A stretch of DNA of 64,000 nt, taken from the NCBI GenBank assembly GCA_015039465.1, contig MU130548.1, forward strand, positions 288,947 through 352,946, read 5' to 3'. Positions 1 to 10,594 of this stretch are shown here, one piece after another. Under the pieces are notes generated by a model. It saw only the letters and a program-made list of their open reading frames with translations. It was not told where the DNA came from and ran no database searches. Each line of letters opens with the position of its first letter. The first letter of the stretch is position 1. Made by a program: the position numbers and the translations under genes. The stretch comes from Phlegmacium glaucopus (taxonomy: Eukaryota; Basidiomycota; Agaricomycetes; Agaricales; Cortinariaceae).

Positions 1-1019
1 ACATATGCATTCCTCACCTTTTTCATCGTTTCACCTATTTATACTTATGCATACCTTCCTACATGTGGACGCTTCACCTTATGCACGCCCCTTTTACTTA
101 CTATAAATACGCTAGTTACACCAGATGTAAACCTTAGCTAATTCTTGAGAATCCAACTTAGTTGTCTTGCTCTCGAAACATCCTCAAACTCTTAAGACGC
201 TGCCTTGACTATCTTGTCTTGGTATTCTTCTGAGCTCAGAACTATGAAGAACCAATCTTATACGACTGTTTACGGCCAGAACCTTCTGAGCCGTTCGAAG
301 TTGTAACAGGTCCTGCATTCTTGGGTGAATAATCCATGGCTGGTGTGCTGACTAATAGTGGGAAAGTGATGACAAAGGAATAGTTGTTATGACAAAGGTG
401 TGGTAAGGGGTTTGGGATATCATTGGAAGAGTTGGAGTGATACGGAGAAGTCTCGGAGTCGGACGTAGGAGGAGTAGAGTCGGAGACAAGGGAAAGTACT
501 GGAACAGAGTATGGACTACTGGAAACAACTCCGATGGAGATGGACCAGAGTAATGTGTGACGGAATGTAACATATTGCCAATGTGGTTGAACATATGTGT
601 TTCAAGTTGGTAATTCTAAGGATCTCTCTACCAGTCTCTCGGAGCTGGTATATTACAGGTTTATATTCGAGATACTTGGGCACTTGTCCCCACCCAAATC
701 TACAGAGCGAGTCCTTGTAACACTGTGCCAGCTTTTCAATCCTCATACTTGTGCAATACAATACACATCAGATGCATACATAATATGCAGAAGGTGATTC
801 CTGCAGATAATTTGGAGATTATAGAAGGGAGCATAGATGGCAGGAGATGTTTGAAGTATTCTGGGGTATCTGCAAGGTATTTGCCACTACATTAACAGGG
901 GTTTTCTTATAAGATTGAACTTTTTGGATGCTTTCTTCCATGGAGGTCAATATTTGAATGAAACAATGATTGAATTTGTAATAATACAAGGTGTTTTAAA
1001 GGTATAAACACGTCCAGAG
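1..1019. other. Gene-free AT-rich flank with one LTR-like repeat
   Basis: I see no supportable gene here. Short open frames show no family resemblance. The stretch holds one copy (308-579) of an LTR-like repeat, listed separately, and the left 8-bp duplication (1012-1019) of a hAT-like element. Confidence 0.6.
308..579 (-). repeat. LTR-like repeat, copy A (inverted relative to copy B)
   Basis: Read on the minus strand, this begins TGTTACATTCCGTC and ends near GAATGCAGGACCT. It matches 1611-1882 on the plus strand over about 270 bases with scattered substitutions. The TGTTAC start resembles the edge of an LTR. After the repeat the minus strand enters a short open frame starting MDYSPKNAGP, which in an LTR element could be the start of gag; this is inference. 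No polyprotein, protease or reverse transcriptase is present, so this is at most a solo LTR or relic. Confidence 0.55.
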
Positions 1020-2508
1020 TAGGGCTGTGCACCGTCACCATAAACTACGGGTTTATGGGCGGGTTTGATGGGTAATTACCTGTCCCGTTGGAGCCTTTTC
1101 CTCCCCAAAAACGGGCCGGCAAATTTACGGGTATATACCATTGAACCCGTGGGTGAAGCACCGTCGACGGCCGTCATACGGCTGTTGTCTGGGAAATTTT
1201 TGCTGGCGTTTGAAAACTGAGTATTGGGCCTTGTTCCCTTGGACTTGGTACCCTCAGAATAGGTACTCACAACATCTATCTATGGCTGTAAATTCTTTGT
1301 TGAAAATATTTCTATGGACTACGATTTCTGGAAATTTCTGATATTTATAATTCTTATATCTATAGAAAACAAGCTCTGTACAAAATTTTATGGCTAGGAT
1401 TGGCTCTAGCCTGTTCGACGGAGAATTTAAATGAGGTGAGTGGAGTTTGAACTTTGAAGTATGCAAGCAAATTGGCTGGCCTGGGAATGTGACTGATGTG
1501 ACATTAATTTTCAAACACCACCTTTTGCAACTTGTGATGCTGGCCAAACACTGGCAAAGTTCTCTCCACCGTGTATTTAATCATTTTTTTACATACATAG
1601 ATATAATAGAAGCATATTGTTACATTCCGTCTTACGTTACTCCGGTCCAGCTCCGTCGGAGTTGTTTCTGGTAGTCCGTACTCCGTACAGTGCCTTCCCT
1701 TATATCCCGAACTACTCTTCCTATGTTCAACTCCGAGACTTCTCCGTGTCATTCCAGTTCCTCCGTCCATACTCCAAACCCGTTATCACTTCTTCGCCAC
1801 TACCACTATTCTTTGTCATCATCTTTCCCATCATCAGTCAGCACACCAGCCATGGATTATTCACCCAAGAATGCAGGACCTTTTCCGGGAGCAGAACGCA
1901 GCACTTATATTTATATTCTATATTTCGGTTGCAATTCCTTTTATATTTAAAGTACTCGAACTTGTAAGTTTTCCCTGAGTTCGAATATCAACTTTGTTTC
2001 CTCCTCTTGTTCATCCTCTAAAGTCACTGAGGTCTTCCGTCTTATTACTGCTTCTTCCGTTCCGAAATCAGGACATCTTAGGAGCTGGGCGGCACAGCAC
2101 ACACGCTGAGGCCAACGTCCTTTCCGCTTACTGTTCCGGTTCCGTTCCATCCATTCCGGAGTAACTCCGACGTGACTTCCTTGTTTTAAACTTAACACAT
2201 ATGTACCTTCAACACAAAGCCAAAGGGCCAAACTGACCAGGAAATACAAGTCTGAAATGATTTCTCAAAAACATTCAAAACTAACCAACAATAATATATT
2301 TTATGATGATTTGACTCAGACTCATTATTTGAGGCAAATCCTGGCAAATTGGATGAGAAGGAAAATACCCGTATACGGCCGTTTTTGACCTGTACCATAC
2401 CGTCAAGGATTTAGGATGAGGAAATACGGGACGGCCGTCGAGACTTGGCAGCCATTACGGCCCGTAAAATGACAGCCGTACCCGTAATACAGGCGGTGCG
2501 CAGCCCTA
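1020..2508. mobile_element. hAT-like non-autonomous element (MITE-like)
   Basis: The left end reads TAGGGCTGTGCACCG (1020-1034). The right end, as reverse complement, reads TAGGGCTGCGCACCG from 2508. These are 15-bp terminal inverted repeats with one mismatch. They are flanked by a perfect 8-bp direct repeat GTCCAGAG (1012-1019 and 2509-2516). An 8-bp target duplication and TAGGG-type ends are typical of the hAT superfamily. Both subterminal regions carry the palindrome ACGGCCGT or close variants (near 1165-1175, 2375-2385 and 2430-2440). No transposase frame is present, so it would depend on a helper. It carries LTR-like copy B. Confidence 0.8.
1611..1882 (+). repeat. LTR-like repeat, copy B, inside the hAT-like element
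   Basis: This is the plus-strand partner of the repeat at 308-579, running from TGTTACATTCCGTC to GAATGCAGGACCT. It sits wholly inside the hAT-like element, so it either inserted there or was captured by it. The two copies face each other and are about 1 kb apart, and could form a long imperfect hairpin. After the last shared bases the flanks diverge, which fits two independent insertions of one family. Confidence 0.55.
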
Positions 2509-3112
2509 GTCCAGAGTAGTGCAATATTGATGCGACACTGTTTCAAAGTCCGAAGATTATATAAGTTTTTTCTGACACGGTTGGGGGGGCGTGATAATGA
2601 ACAGGACTACCCCCCTCCCCACATGATATTTTTTATTTTAATCCTGCCATCCCCTTGGCATACTACAATAAGATTCATTTTTAAATTATTTATCACCCCA
2701 GGTAAATCATCACAAAATTTAAACAGCAATCAAGAAGTTTCTTAAACATCTTCATTTACTGCGCTAGTCAAGGGGGTCCAGGAATTGTAAAAACGGCACG
2801 GGTCGGTAAAATTTTTTAAGGCATTTTGACCTACCCCCCCTCCTTCCAAAAAGGGTATGTTTTTGTCCAAATTAGGTATGTTTTGATGGGATGTGGTCGG
2901 ATCATCCAGTTATAGGTGATCTCCATATGTTTTCTGACTCTCCATATATTTTTTAACAATCTTTTATCACTTAAAAATATAAATAACCTTGCCCAGAAGG
3001 CAAATATGAACTGTATCTAGCTATGTTATGATGATACAGGGGCAGAAACACTGTCTAGTAGCAGGAAATGTGTGTTTAAAGTGATACTAGAATTTTTTTT
3101 TAAGCCCTCAGC
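2509..3112. other. Gene-free gap with possible diverged repeat
   Basis: No gene is supportable. Part of this stretch (about 2785-2900) resembles 51680-51810: both have GGTC(A/G)GTAAAATTTTT followed by C-rich text and then TATGTTT blocks, so a diverged dispersed repeat is likely. The left target duplication (CCTCAGC, 3106-3112) of the Plavaka element ends it. Confidence 0.4.
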
Positions 3113-3126
3113 CCCAGTGAAACTCG
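3113..3126 (+). repeat. Left terminal inverted repeat of Plavaka element
   Basis: CCCAGTGAAACTCG, an exact inverted match to 10384-10397, directly preceded by CCTCAGC. Confidence 0.85.
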
Positions 3127-3139
3127 GACATGTGATTTC

Positions 3140-3680
3140 CTGTGATTTTCTGCGAATATCGGAGCCCAACAGACAAACACAGCCAACCGCAGATTTTGTC
3201 CAACAATGCAGATTTTTTTCTGCGATATTCTGCTAAAAATATATCTCAATATTTTGTTGTCGCAGATATTTCTGCTTCAGGCTGCGATAATCTGTCTATT
3301 ATTTATATGATATATATTATATATATTGATATTATTAATTTGATAATATACATAAATTTTGTCCCTATTGGCATTCCCTCTACCCTCATCCTTATCCTTG
3401 GCCATTGCAATCCTTCTGACTCTTAAAAACACCTCAGAATAGACATAACATACATTAGAAAGAGGGTATGATAAAAGCAAGTAGCATATACGCACCAATT
3501 TCGCACCAATTGTGAGCTGTGTGTTGCCATTGATGACAAATCTGGGTGTGTGACGAGCTTCAAACAGCAACTTAGTGTACATCAGCATTTTGGCAAAATA
3601 GATTCGGGGTTTTCTTTGGTTTTCACTGGTTTCCGGGTTTCCCAACACCCGGAAACCCAGAAACCCAGAAACCGATAATG
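3140..3680. repeat. Left subterminal repeat cluster of Plavaka element
   Basis: Two short motifs recur. TCTGCG/CGCAGA-like words occur between 3140 and 3300. CCGGAAACCCAGAAACC-like words occur near 3620-3680. The same motif types recur near the right end (9890-10020 and 10290-10380). Subterminal motif arrays are usual transposase binding sites in CACTA-like elements; that role here is inference. Confidence 0.55.
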
Positions 3681-3735
3681 CCTCGACATATTAGAAGGTT
3701 ACTCTACATAAACTAATATAAATCTAATTGTAAAT

Positions 3736-6700
3736 CTAATTGGTGGTCAGAAACTCGTGGGCATGATGATCTACAAAACGGTTTACGAAGAAAGATTGAA
3801 AGGAATCTAATGCATCATGGTGACTGAAATCATCAGGGACTCGTGTTGAGCCATAAATCGGTAAAAGGTGGGCTGCACGAGCAATACTGTCAAGCTCAAC
3901 GACTTCCACATTTGGGACACCTTTGCGATCACATTCCAACTGGACTGGCCACATTCCAGTATCCTCGTCAGGATTGTCATCATGGACAAACCAATTGATC
4001 AAGGCGCAAGAAAAGTCTTTTCGACGATAAGAAAAAGAAAAGAAAAGAAGAACTCGACCGATCTCTATGCCTTGCATCCCTAGCTTTGATTCATCGAGGA
4101 CAACAAAAACAGTATCGCGGCGTGGATGACCGTAGAAATGGGGAGTTGACCGAATTATCTCACGTTTCATGCCCCCAGCCCCACAAAGATCGCTTGGGGC
4201 ATAGAAAATAGAGACGGCAGAGTGATAGACCTTGATCTCTCCGTCAAATCGTGGGAGGTTTTCAATGGCTGGGAGTAGGGGGGCTGAGTTGGGGTTGTCG
4301 TATAAGTATAAAAATTGCTGCAGAGCAAACGGAAACTTCGGCTGGTGAATGTATGCTGCAAGTTGATGAAGGCCTCGTGGATAGCCATATTCTGTATGTA
4401 GATGGTAGCATGAGCTCTGAGTTTAATTTGCGAAGATAAGTTGGACGCACGAAATTTCGATGCAAGTTTTACATCAAAAAAGGAACCCTGTACTTGTTCA
4501 CCCAGTTGTGCAGCCTCATCATCTTCCTCAACCTCATCTCCACTGGCATCATCAAAAACAGCACCACCACCAGTGTTATCTTCACCGGTTCGGGCCCCTG
4601 CCATGTATGAGGATGTTGATCCAAACAGCATCCCACGATCTAAGAAAATCTGACGCAACGAAGCCATCTTGTCCATCCGGACAATGGTCCGAAGCATTTG
4701 GATTAGCGCACGGAATCGACTCGACCGACGCCAAGGCTCCTTTACTGCCTTAATATGTTTTGATTCTGTAATTGACGAACAAAGGCCGTTTGGAGATCCA
4801 AAGAACTGAATTGCATAAAGGAAGTGCTTGAGAGCGTGTTGACGTGGCAATGAAATTGTTGTGCGAACACCAGCCTGGATGAAGATTTTGCGCAACTGGT
4901 GGAAACGCTCAACACAGCAACGGAAATATTCAAGGGCAGGGCCTGTGATGGCGTTTCGGTGGGCTATGTAACAGGCATCCATGAAAGCGGCAATACATTG
5001 AACCATGGCAGAAGGAACATAGCCAGCAATAGCAGCAAGAAATACCTAGTTGCCAGTTGTTGGTCTAGGCTAAAATATGTGATAGCATTACCCAAAACTT
5101 GCCTTCATCAATGCCTTAGAGTCATCACCAGTCCATTGGTTATAATCCCAGCCGTCAGGAAATCTTCGTAGTCCAGGGAATGGTGGAACAGCTGATATAC
5201 TACTGAGAGAGTTAATAATAGTAATGAGATAATGTTGGCCAGTGAATGTACATACCGATGGTCTATGTCCTCAACAATTTCCAGTGCTTTCTTTTCACCG
5301 TGAGTGATGTGTAAATACTCTGCAACCCAATCGACAAGATGGTCTTTGAATGTGCCCTTGATTAATTGGTGGAGAAGGTCAGGAGCGAGCAATTCGTGGA
5401 TATCTGCACGCGGGAAACTATGTGTAAAGGGCTAATGAAAATTAGTAAAGGTCTCATTTGAAAGATGATGAACATACCACAATATCGTGTCTCACCCCAA
5501 ATTCATCCCAAAGTATCCCAGGATCGAAGTTCATAATGAGGAAATCCGTCTTCTCATGCAACCAGCGGTGGCTACCTGGATCATCAAGGTTTGTTGGCCT
5601 AGCATCACATCTAGAATAGAAAGGAGCAATATCAGGTAAAGAAAAGGTGAGGAAATAAGAATTAGAACAAACTTAGGACACCAGTTCGAGACAATTCCTG
5701 CCAGCCAGACCTGCTCAGGGTAATCAGCGATATATGGACCAAGACTAAAGATGGCGCGTCGGAAGTGTCCATCTGGACACTTCACAATCTTTGGCTTGCT
5801 CATGTGTGGCTTTAATGGAGAAAAAACCACCTCCAGGCAGGCATGGTATAGTTGCCGAGAGAACTTTTGGAATTCAGGCTTTTTGCGCTGACATTTGCTT
5901 GCTACATAATGATTCAGTGAAAAATCTAACACGGAATGCTTAAAAATACTGACTCTTGGGGATTGGCAAGAATGCGACAGGAACAACAGCATTTCCATGC
6001 CCTCGTCGTGCAGTGTTTGATATATTTCCAGCTGAAGCATACACTGGATGGTATTCCTGATGACCAGTCGCAACTGAGACTGTTGTCTTATCACTACCAG
6101 CAATCACTGGCACAAGCATGGAACCATGGGCGGATTGGTCCTTTGCAATTGTGTCCTAAGAATTTGCTTAAAAAAATGAATAAAATAATATAAATAAAGT
6201 ACCGCTTCACGAGTAGCCCAATACCCCGACATGAGGTGAGAATAGACTCGGTCACCTTCAGAATCGTACTCCTGATATGGGGTATACTCAAACTGGCCAT
6301 TGAACTCAGTTGATGAAATTTGTTGCTCGAGTATTGCCAGGACATCTCTTGTATTGAGTTCATAGCTGGTTTCCATCCACTGTGGTGGTGTTGAGGGTTT
6401 CGGACCGGTATACTGAAACTGATAGGTCTTCCAACCAATATCTCCACTATGGATGGCATCAATAGTTGCATAGAGTTCATCAGCGTTCTTCCAAGGAACG
6501 CCATTGGAAGCTGAAGGCCCATGTTCGGATTTGTGTTTGATGACTGTGGCACGCCAGAGGTCCAAACCTTCACCAATGACATCTGCAGATGACTGGAGTC
6601 GGACGTAGTGATAGTGGGCCCAATCAAAGGCAAGTCTATCTTCAAAAGGTGCCCATGGATTGTTGAGGTCGTTGGGATGAGCTGGTGGAGCTGGTTGAGG

Positions 6701-6966
6701 TTCCGGAGTTGGCTCATTGAGGAAGGAACCATCAGTGGCACATGGGCAGGCTAGGGAGGAAATGAGACAGTTAGAAGGCTTGAAATAACGAAAAAAAAGA
6801 AAAAAAAAATACCATTGAGGTGGCAGTGATGAATCCGTGTGTAGTCTTTGACATTGGGAGGAAGGTTGAGTTCAGGGTGTTTGCTCTTCGTATGGCGGAG
6901 GAGGCCACTGCTAGAGGAACACTTTTGACCACAATGAAGGCAGTCATAGGCAGGAGCTGGGGCCAT
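3736..6966 (-). CDS. Plavaka transposase (9 exons, 929 aa, apparently intact)
   Basis: Exons (high to low): 6966-6813, 6750-6203, 6155-5954, 5901-5673, 5610-5478, 5431-5256, 5199-5103, 5045-4451, 4391-3736. They join in frame with no stop. The N-terminus has a C2H2 finger (CLHCGQKCSSSSGLLRHTKSKH, split CLHC...HTKSKH). Family signatures follow: YWATREADTIAKD, VIAGSDKTTVSVATG, CDARPTNLDDPG, HEKTDFLIMNFDPG, LAPDLLHQLIKGTFKDHLV, FPGLRRFPDGW, NQWTGDDSKALMKV, NGLCSSITESKHIKAVKEPW, and near the end LCGAGGMKREIIRS and DEDTGMWPV. Intron 5046-5102 has a GC donor (GCAAGT). The intron at 4392-4450 resolves what first looks like a frameshift. The expected role is excision and insertion of the element. Confidence 0.9.
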
Positions 6967-7194
6967 ATGGGTGAGAGATCTTGATTTCGTTAAGTTGGGG
7001 GAAAGTTGGACTAGGCGGTTGCATTGGAAAAAGTTGAACTAAGGGACACCGGCAAAAACCATTGAATTGTAGGAGCTCAGTTTTCCACATTTATTTGCCT
7101 AGGCCACGTCACTGGCAGCACCTTCCAAACGACTCCCATTCCCTATTACTTCTTTCCTGCAATAACTCCCTCCCTCCAAATCCTCAGCACAACT
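6967..7194. promoter_or_regulatory. Shared divergent promoter of the two Plavaka genes
   Basis: The start codons of the transposase (minus) and the accessory gene (plus) are separated by 228 bases, with nothing else between. Both transcription starts should therefore lie here. No clear TATA box is evident; this is inferred from position only. Confidence 0.55.
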
Positions 7195-9719
7195 ATGGCT
7201 CCTCGCAGCACTTGTATGACCTCTAAACCACAACCCGCTACTCGCACCACTGCAGCCACCAAAAAGCCCAGTAAGAAAGAAGAGCAGACAGTCAAAACAA
7301 GTGGCCACATACCTTTCAACATGGGACCTGTCGATACAGCGGATCCAAGTGACAATGCAACTACTGTTCCTAATGGTGATGCCAATGATCTTGAAGCTGC
7401 ACCTGTCAGAAAGCCTGGTACACGCAAACGTGAGCGAAAGGCCAAGAACAGTCATGAGATAGACGACCCACCAACAAAACGACCTAAAATAGCCAAAGAC
7501 ACCACCAAGGTCCAACTGGATGGGGAAACACCTGCTGTTGAACCTAAGAAGAAAGGTCGTCCACAAAAAGTGTTGCACGCACCTCCTAAGGATGATGCTC
7601 CTCCACGAGATCCTCTTCCAGTTCGTCCAGGTCGTAACAACCATCCTGGTGTTGTTGATGCGAAAGCAACTCGCCGAACGTCACATGAAGTTGAAGCTGA
7701 ACGTCGAGCAATGCGCCTCGCATTGGAAGAGAAGGAGCGTGCATTTGAGGAGGCAAAGCGTCGGTATGCTCAGATGAATGTTGACGAAGAGGACCTTGAC
7801 AATGAGGTTGCTGAAAAGAACTCTCAACGTCTCTCAGTAGCAAATCACATCCTAGGAAAAGATGGTCACAAAGTTGAGGAGGTAGACGATGGCGAGGCAT
7901 TTGATTTTGATGAAGTTAATGGTCTGGCATCTTCTGAATTGGAGGAGTCAGATGTCGAGCCTGTGAAGAAGAAAAAGGTGAGTCTGCTGTGTAGGAGCTT
8001 CTTATCATACTAATCATCCTCACTGTTTTAGGCGAAGAAGATAGTCAGGGGGATGACTCGAAAAGAGATTGAAGTCATGGCAGAAGACATACGTGGTGGA
8101 AAAGATGATGGGCATAAGAAAGGAACAGCAAGGTCAAATCCACCTGCGTGAGTCAAGCTTCGATTGTTCACATGCCTGCCTTAGTAATGATGTCCCAAAT
8201 TTTACTTATACCAGTGCGTTGGGCGCTGACCCCAAGAAATACCAAAATGCGGGACTTTGCAAGAAAGCCATCAGGAATGAACTATCAGAGCCTTATGATC
8301 CACTGCAATGTGGTGGCCTCAGCAATGACGATGCTAACGCTACCAGGCCGCCGTCTGTTCCTCCTCCTTGCCATGACTCCGAGTCTGTGCAGCCTATTTC
8401 AACACCCATCTTCCCCAACAACCTCAAGCGTGATCATACTCACAAGAACAATGTATGTTTACTTGAATCCGATTGTTACTATCTAAGCCTGTTCTTACTT
8501 CTGTTCACCTCAGCTTGTTGCAGTTGCCGAAAATGTTTTAGATTCTGAAGTTGCAGTAAAGGCAAGAGTTCATGATTTCAATGATGCGTTGCTGGTGAAA
8601 TACTGAACTACTTTTTCAGGGTTCCCAAATCAAACAAAGCAAACCAAAGAAGTTGAAGAAACCAGCTGCTTCAACCACAGAGCCCAGCGCCGCAACTGCT
8701 GGTGGATCTAGTAATGGAGCTAGTGATATTGCTACACAATTCTTGCAGGATCCTCGCTGGGCAAAGGTCTTTATACCAACAATAACCCATGCGTTCTATG
8801 TATCTCGCGAGCCCTTCCTCGAGTGGACTCCAGAAGCCCCAGCCTTTCTCGCAACAGTTCAACGCGTTTTCAACATGTCCTTTCTGAATGTCACTTTCAC
8901 GCTGACAGCCGATAATGTGATTGTCAATACAGTGAGTAACATATCCGTCCCAACCTCAACAGTCATAGTTGCTGAGTGATCATTCTCTCAAAGGCTTACC
9001 AACGGCTCAAGAGCCGCAAATCAAAAATCGCCAGCGGCACTTTAAACACTGTGAAGGTCTTTTTTGAGAAGCCTGAATTTGCGGGCCAACCCGAGAAAAT
9101 TCGTGAATATGTTCGCTGGGCTTTGCGGGGCGATGGCCCGGCATACTATCGCATTCCAACCCCCAAAGTGTGCACAGTGAATAGAGATCACCCTAACTAT
9201 ATTGTAAGTTCAGTCCTTTGCAAAATTGTACTGTCTGAGGCTTAAAATCAATGGTATACTAGCAACCAGATGGGTTCCTTCAGTCGGAATTCATCCATCC
9301 ACTTGCACAGCAGTTCCAGGAATATGCAAAGAACTCGGTTCTGAGCCCTGCACTCAGTGCACAAAATCCACCAAAAGGACTGTACGCTCTCATTCTGGCA
9401 GCAGTAAGTTCATGTTATGTCCGTTTGCTATCTAAACTAACAATATATTATGCTCTGGAAGGTAGAGCGTGCATTCTTTGCCCATCGCAAAGGCACCTTC
9501 GTCAAACCGCCTAACTTTGCACGAGACAATACTTGGCGAAGCCTTGTCGACTTCTACAGTCATCTGGATTTGTTGAGCGTAAACTGTTGGAAGTCCATGT
9601 TTGAATTCAACAGCGGTGGGCACAACGGCGATGATAGTCTTTGCGGTGACGAGTCGATGATTTCCACCTACCGTGCTGGGTTGTATATCCCTTTGAGTCC
9701 CCAGAAGTCCTATGCTTAA
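7195..9719 (+). CDS. Plavaka-associated accessory protein (8 exons, 709 aa)
   Basis: Exon model: 7195-7977, 8032-8147, 8185-8452, 8514-8555, 8620-8931, 8994-9203, 9263-9403, 9462-9719, all in frame. The N-terminal third is basic and low in complexity, with NLS-like runs (RKRERKAK, KKKGRPQK), then an acidic, charged helical stretch rich in E and R (about residues 165-260). The C-terminal ~350 residues look globular (DPRWAKVFIPTITHAF, EYVRWALRGDGPAYYR, HPLAQQFQEYAKNSVL, VERAFFAHRKGTF). Proteins of this layout often lie divergent to Plavaka transposases in mushroom genomes (recalled, not checked). The function is unknown; a DNA-binding partner of the transposase is a guess. The 8148-8184 intron is short; a donor at 8133 fits equally. 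Confidence 0.75.
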
Positions 9720-10383
9720 ACTCAGTCATGGGAAGCAGGATAGTATACATACCCTTTCACTTTTTTTATGTGCTCGAAAACATCAAACAGTCAGGCCTTG
9801 TTCAGTTTTTATTTATTTTTGCAAGCTCTATAGATCCTAGAGTTTTGTTCTTACATTTAGATGCAGTTTTGTAGGTTTTGTAGGTTTCTGCCTGTTTCAT
9901 AGGTTTCCGTACCTCCTCCCTGAGTAGGTTTCCAGAAAACCGGACATAAGTTTCCAAGTTTACCAGTTTCTGGGTTTTAACTAGTTTTTGCTTGGTTTCC
10001 TTGGTTGCTCACGTTGAGAAACCAATGGAAACTATTTTCCTTAAATACTGATGTATGTACCGACAGTACTGTAGAATAGAAAGGCACATACCTAGCAGCA
10101 TGGTCTCTGAGCTGCCCAGCATCCGATGTTGGCATGATCCAACTATGTTGATGTTTGTTGAGGATGTTGGTGGATGAAAGTGAAGGAAGCGAGGAAGTCA
10201 AGAGCGGCTATGGAAGACGGAAAGGAAGAAATAAGGCATTTGAATTGTAGTCGCTAATTCGAGTACATCGAAAAATTAGAACTCAGATGCTTCTCTGCGT
10301 TGGGACGCAGAAAATCACAGATATTCACACACCTGCTCAGATTTTGCCTTTTCGGCGCAGCTATCCGCATAGATCCGCATAGT
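9720..10383. repeat. Right subterminal region of Plavaka element
   Basis: No gene is supportable. GGTTTC-type words recur at about 9890-10020 and CTGCG/CGCAG-type words at 10290-10380, mirroring the left end in opposite orientation. The region closes at the right inverted repeat. Confidence 0.5.
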
Positions 10384-10397
10384 CGAGTTTCACTGGG
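10384..10397 (-). repeat. Right terminal inverted repeat of Plavaka element
   Basis: CGAGTTTCACTGGG, the exact reverse complement of 3113-3126, directly followed by CCTCAGC. Confidence 0.85.
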
Positions 10398-10594
10398 CCT
10401 CAGCAGGTACCCCCTCCTTGGCGCTAGTTCAACCTGTCAAGGATAATTAATTTCCATCTCACTCCTCATCACATAATTATGTAATTAAATAATTCTTTTT
10501 TTGACATTTGGTAGAAGGAAAGACAAGCTCAGCTTGCCTTCTCCATGTAAAACCTTCATCCTGCCCTGTGGAAACATCTTAAACATCTACTCTC

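Larger units (their letters stand above)
3113..10397. mobile_element. Complete Plavaka-type DNA transposon (7,285 bp)
   Basis: Perfect 14-bp terminal inverted repeats CCCAGTGAAACTCG lie at 3113-3126 and, inverted, at 10384-10397. A perfect 7-bp direct repeat CCTCAGC flanks them (3106-3112 and 10398-10404), which I read as the target duplication. Inside are two divergent genes: a Plavaka-family transposase on the minus strand (3736-6966) and an accessory gene on the plus strand (7195-9719). Both ends carry subterminal repeat clusters. Plavaka elements are known from basidiomycetes and often carry a second, unrelated gene. Uninterrupted frames plus clean ends suggest a recent and possibly active insertion. 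Confidence 0.88.

Noticed and set aside
3277..3648. 123-codon minus-strand frame in the left arm of the Plavaka element
   Set aside because: It is AT-rich, made of subterminal repeat sequence, with no family resemblance.
4380..4400. Apparent frameshift in the Plavaka transposase
   Set aside because: A 59-bp intron (4392-4450, GTGCGT...CATACAG) restores the conserved YGYPRGLHQLAAYI frame exactly.
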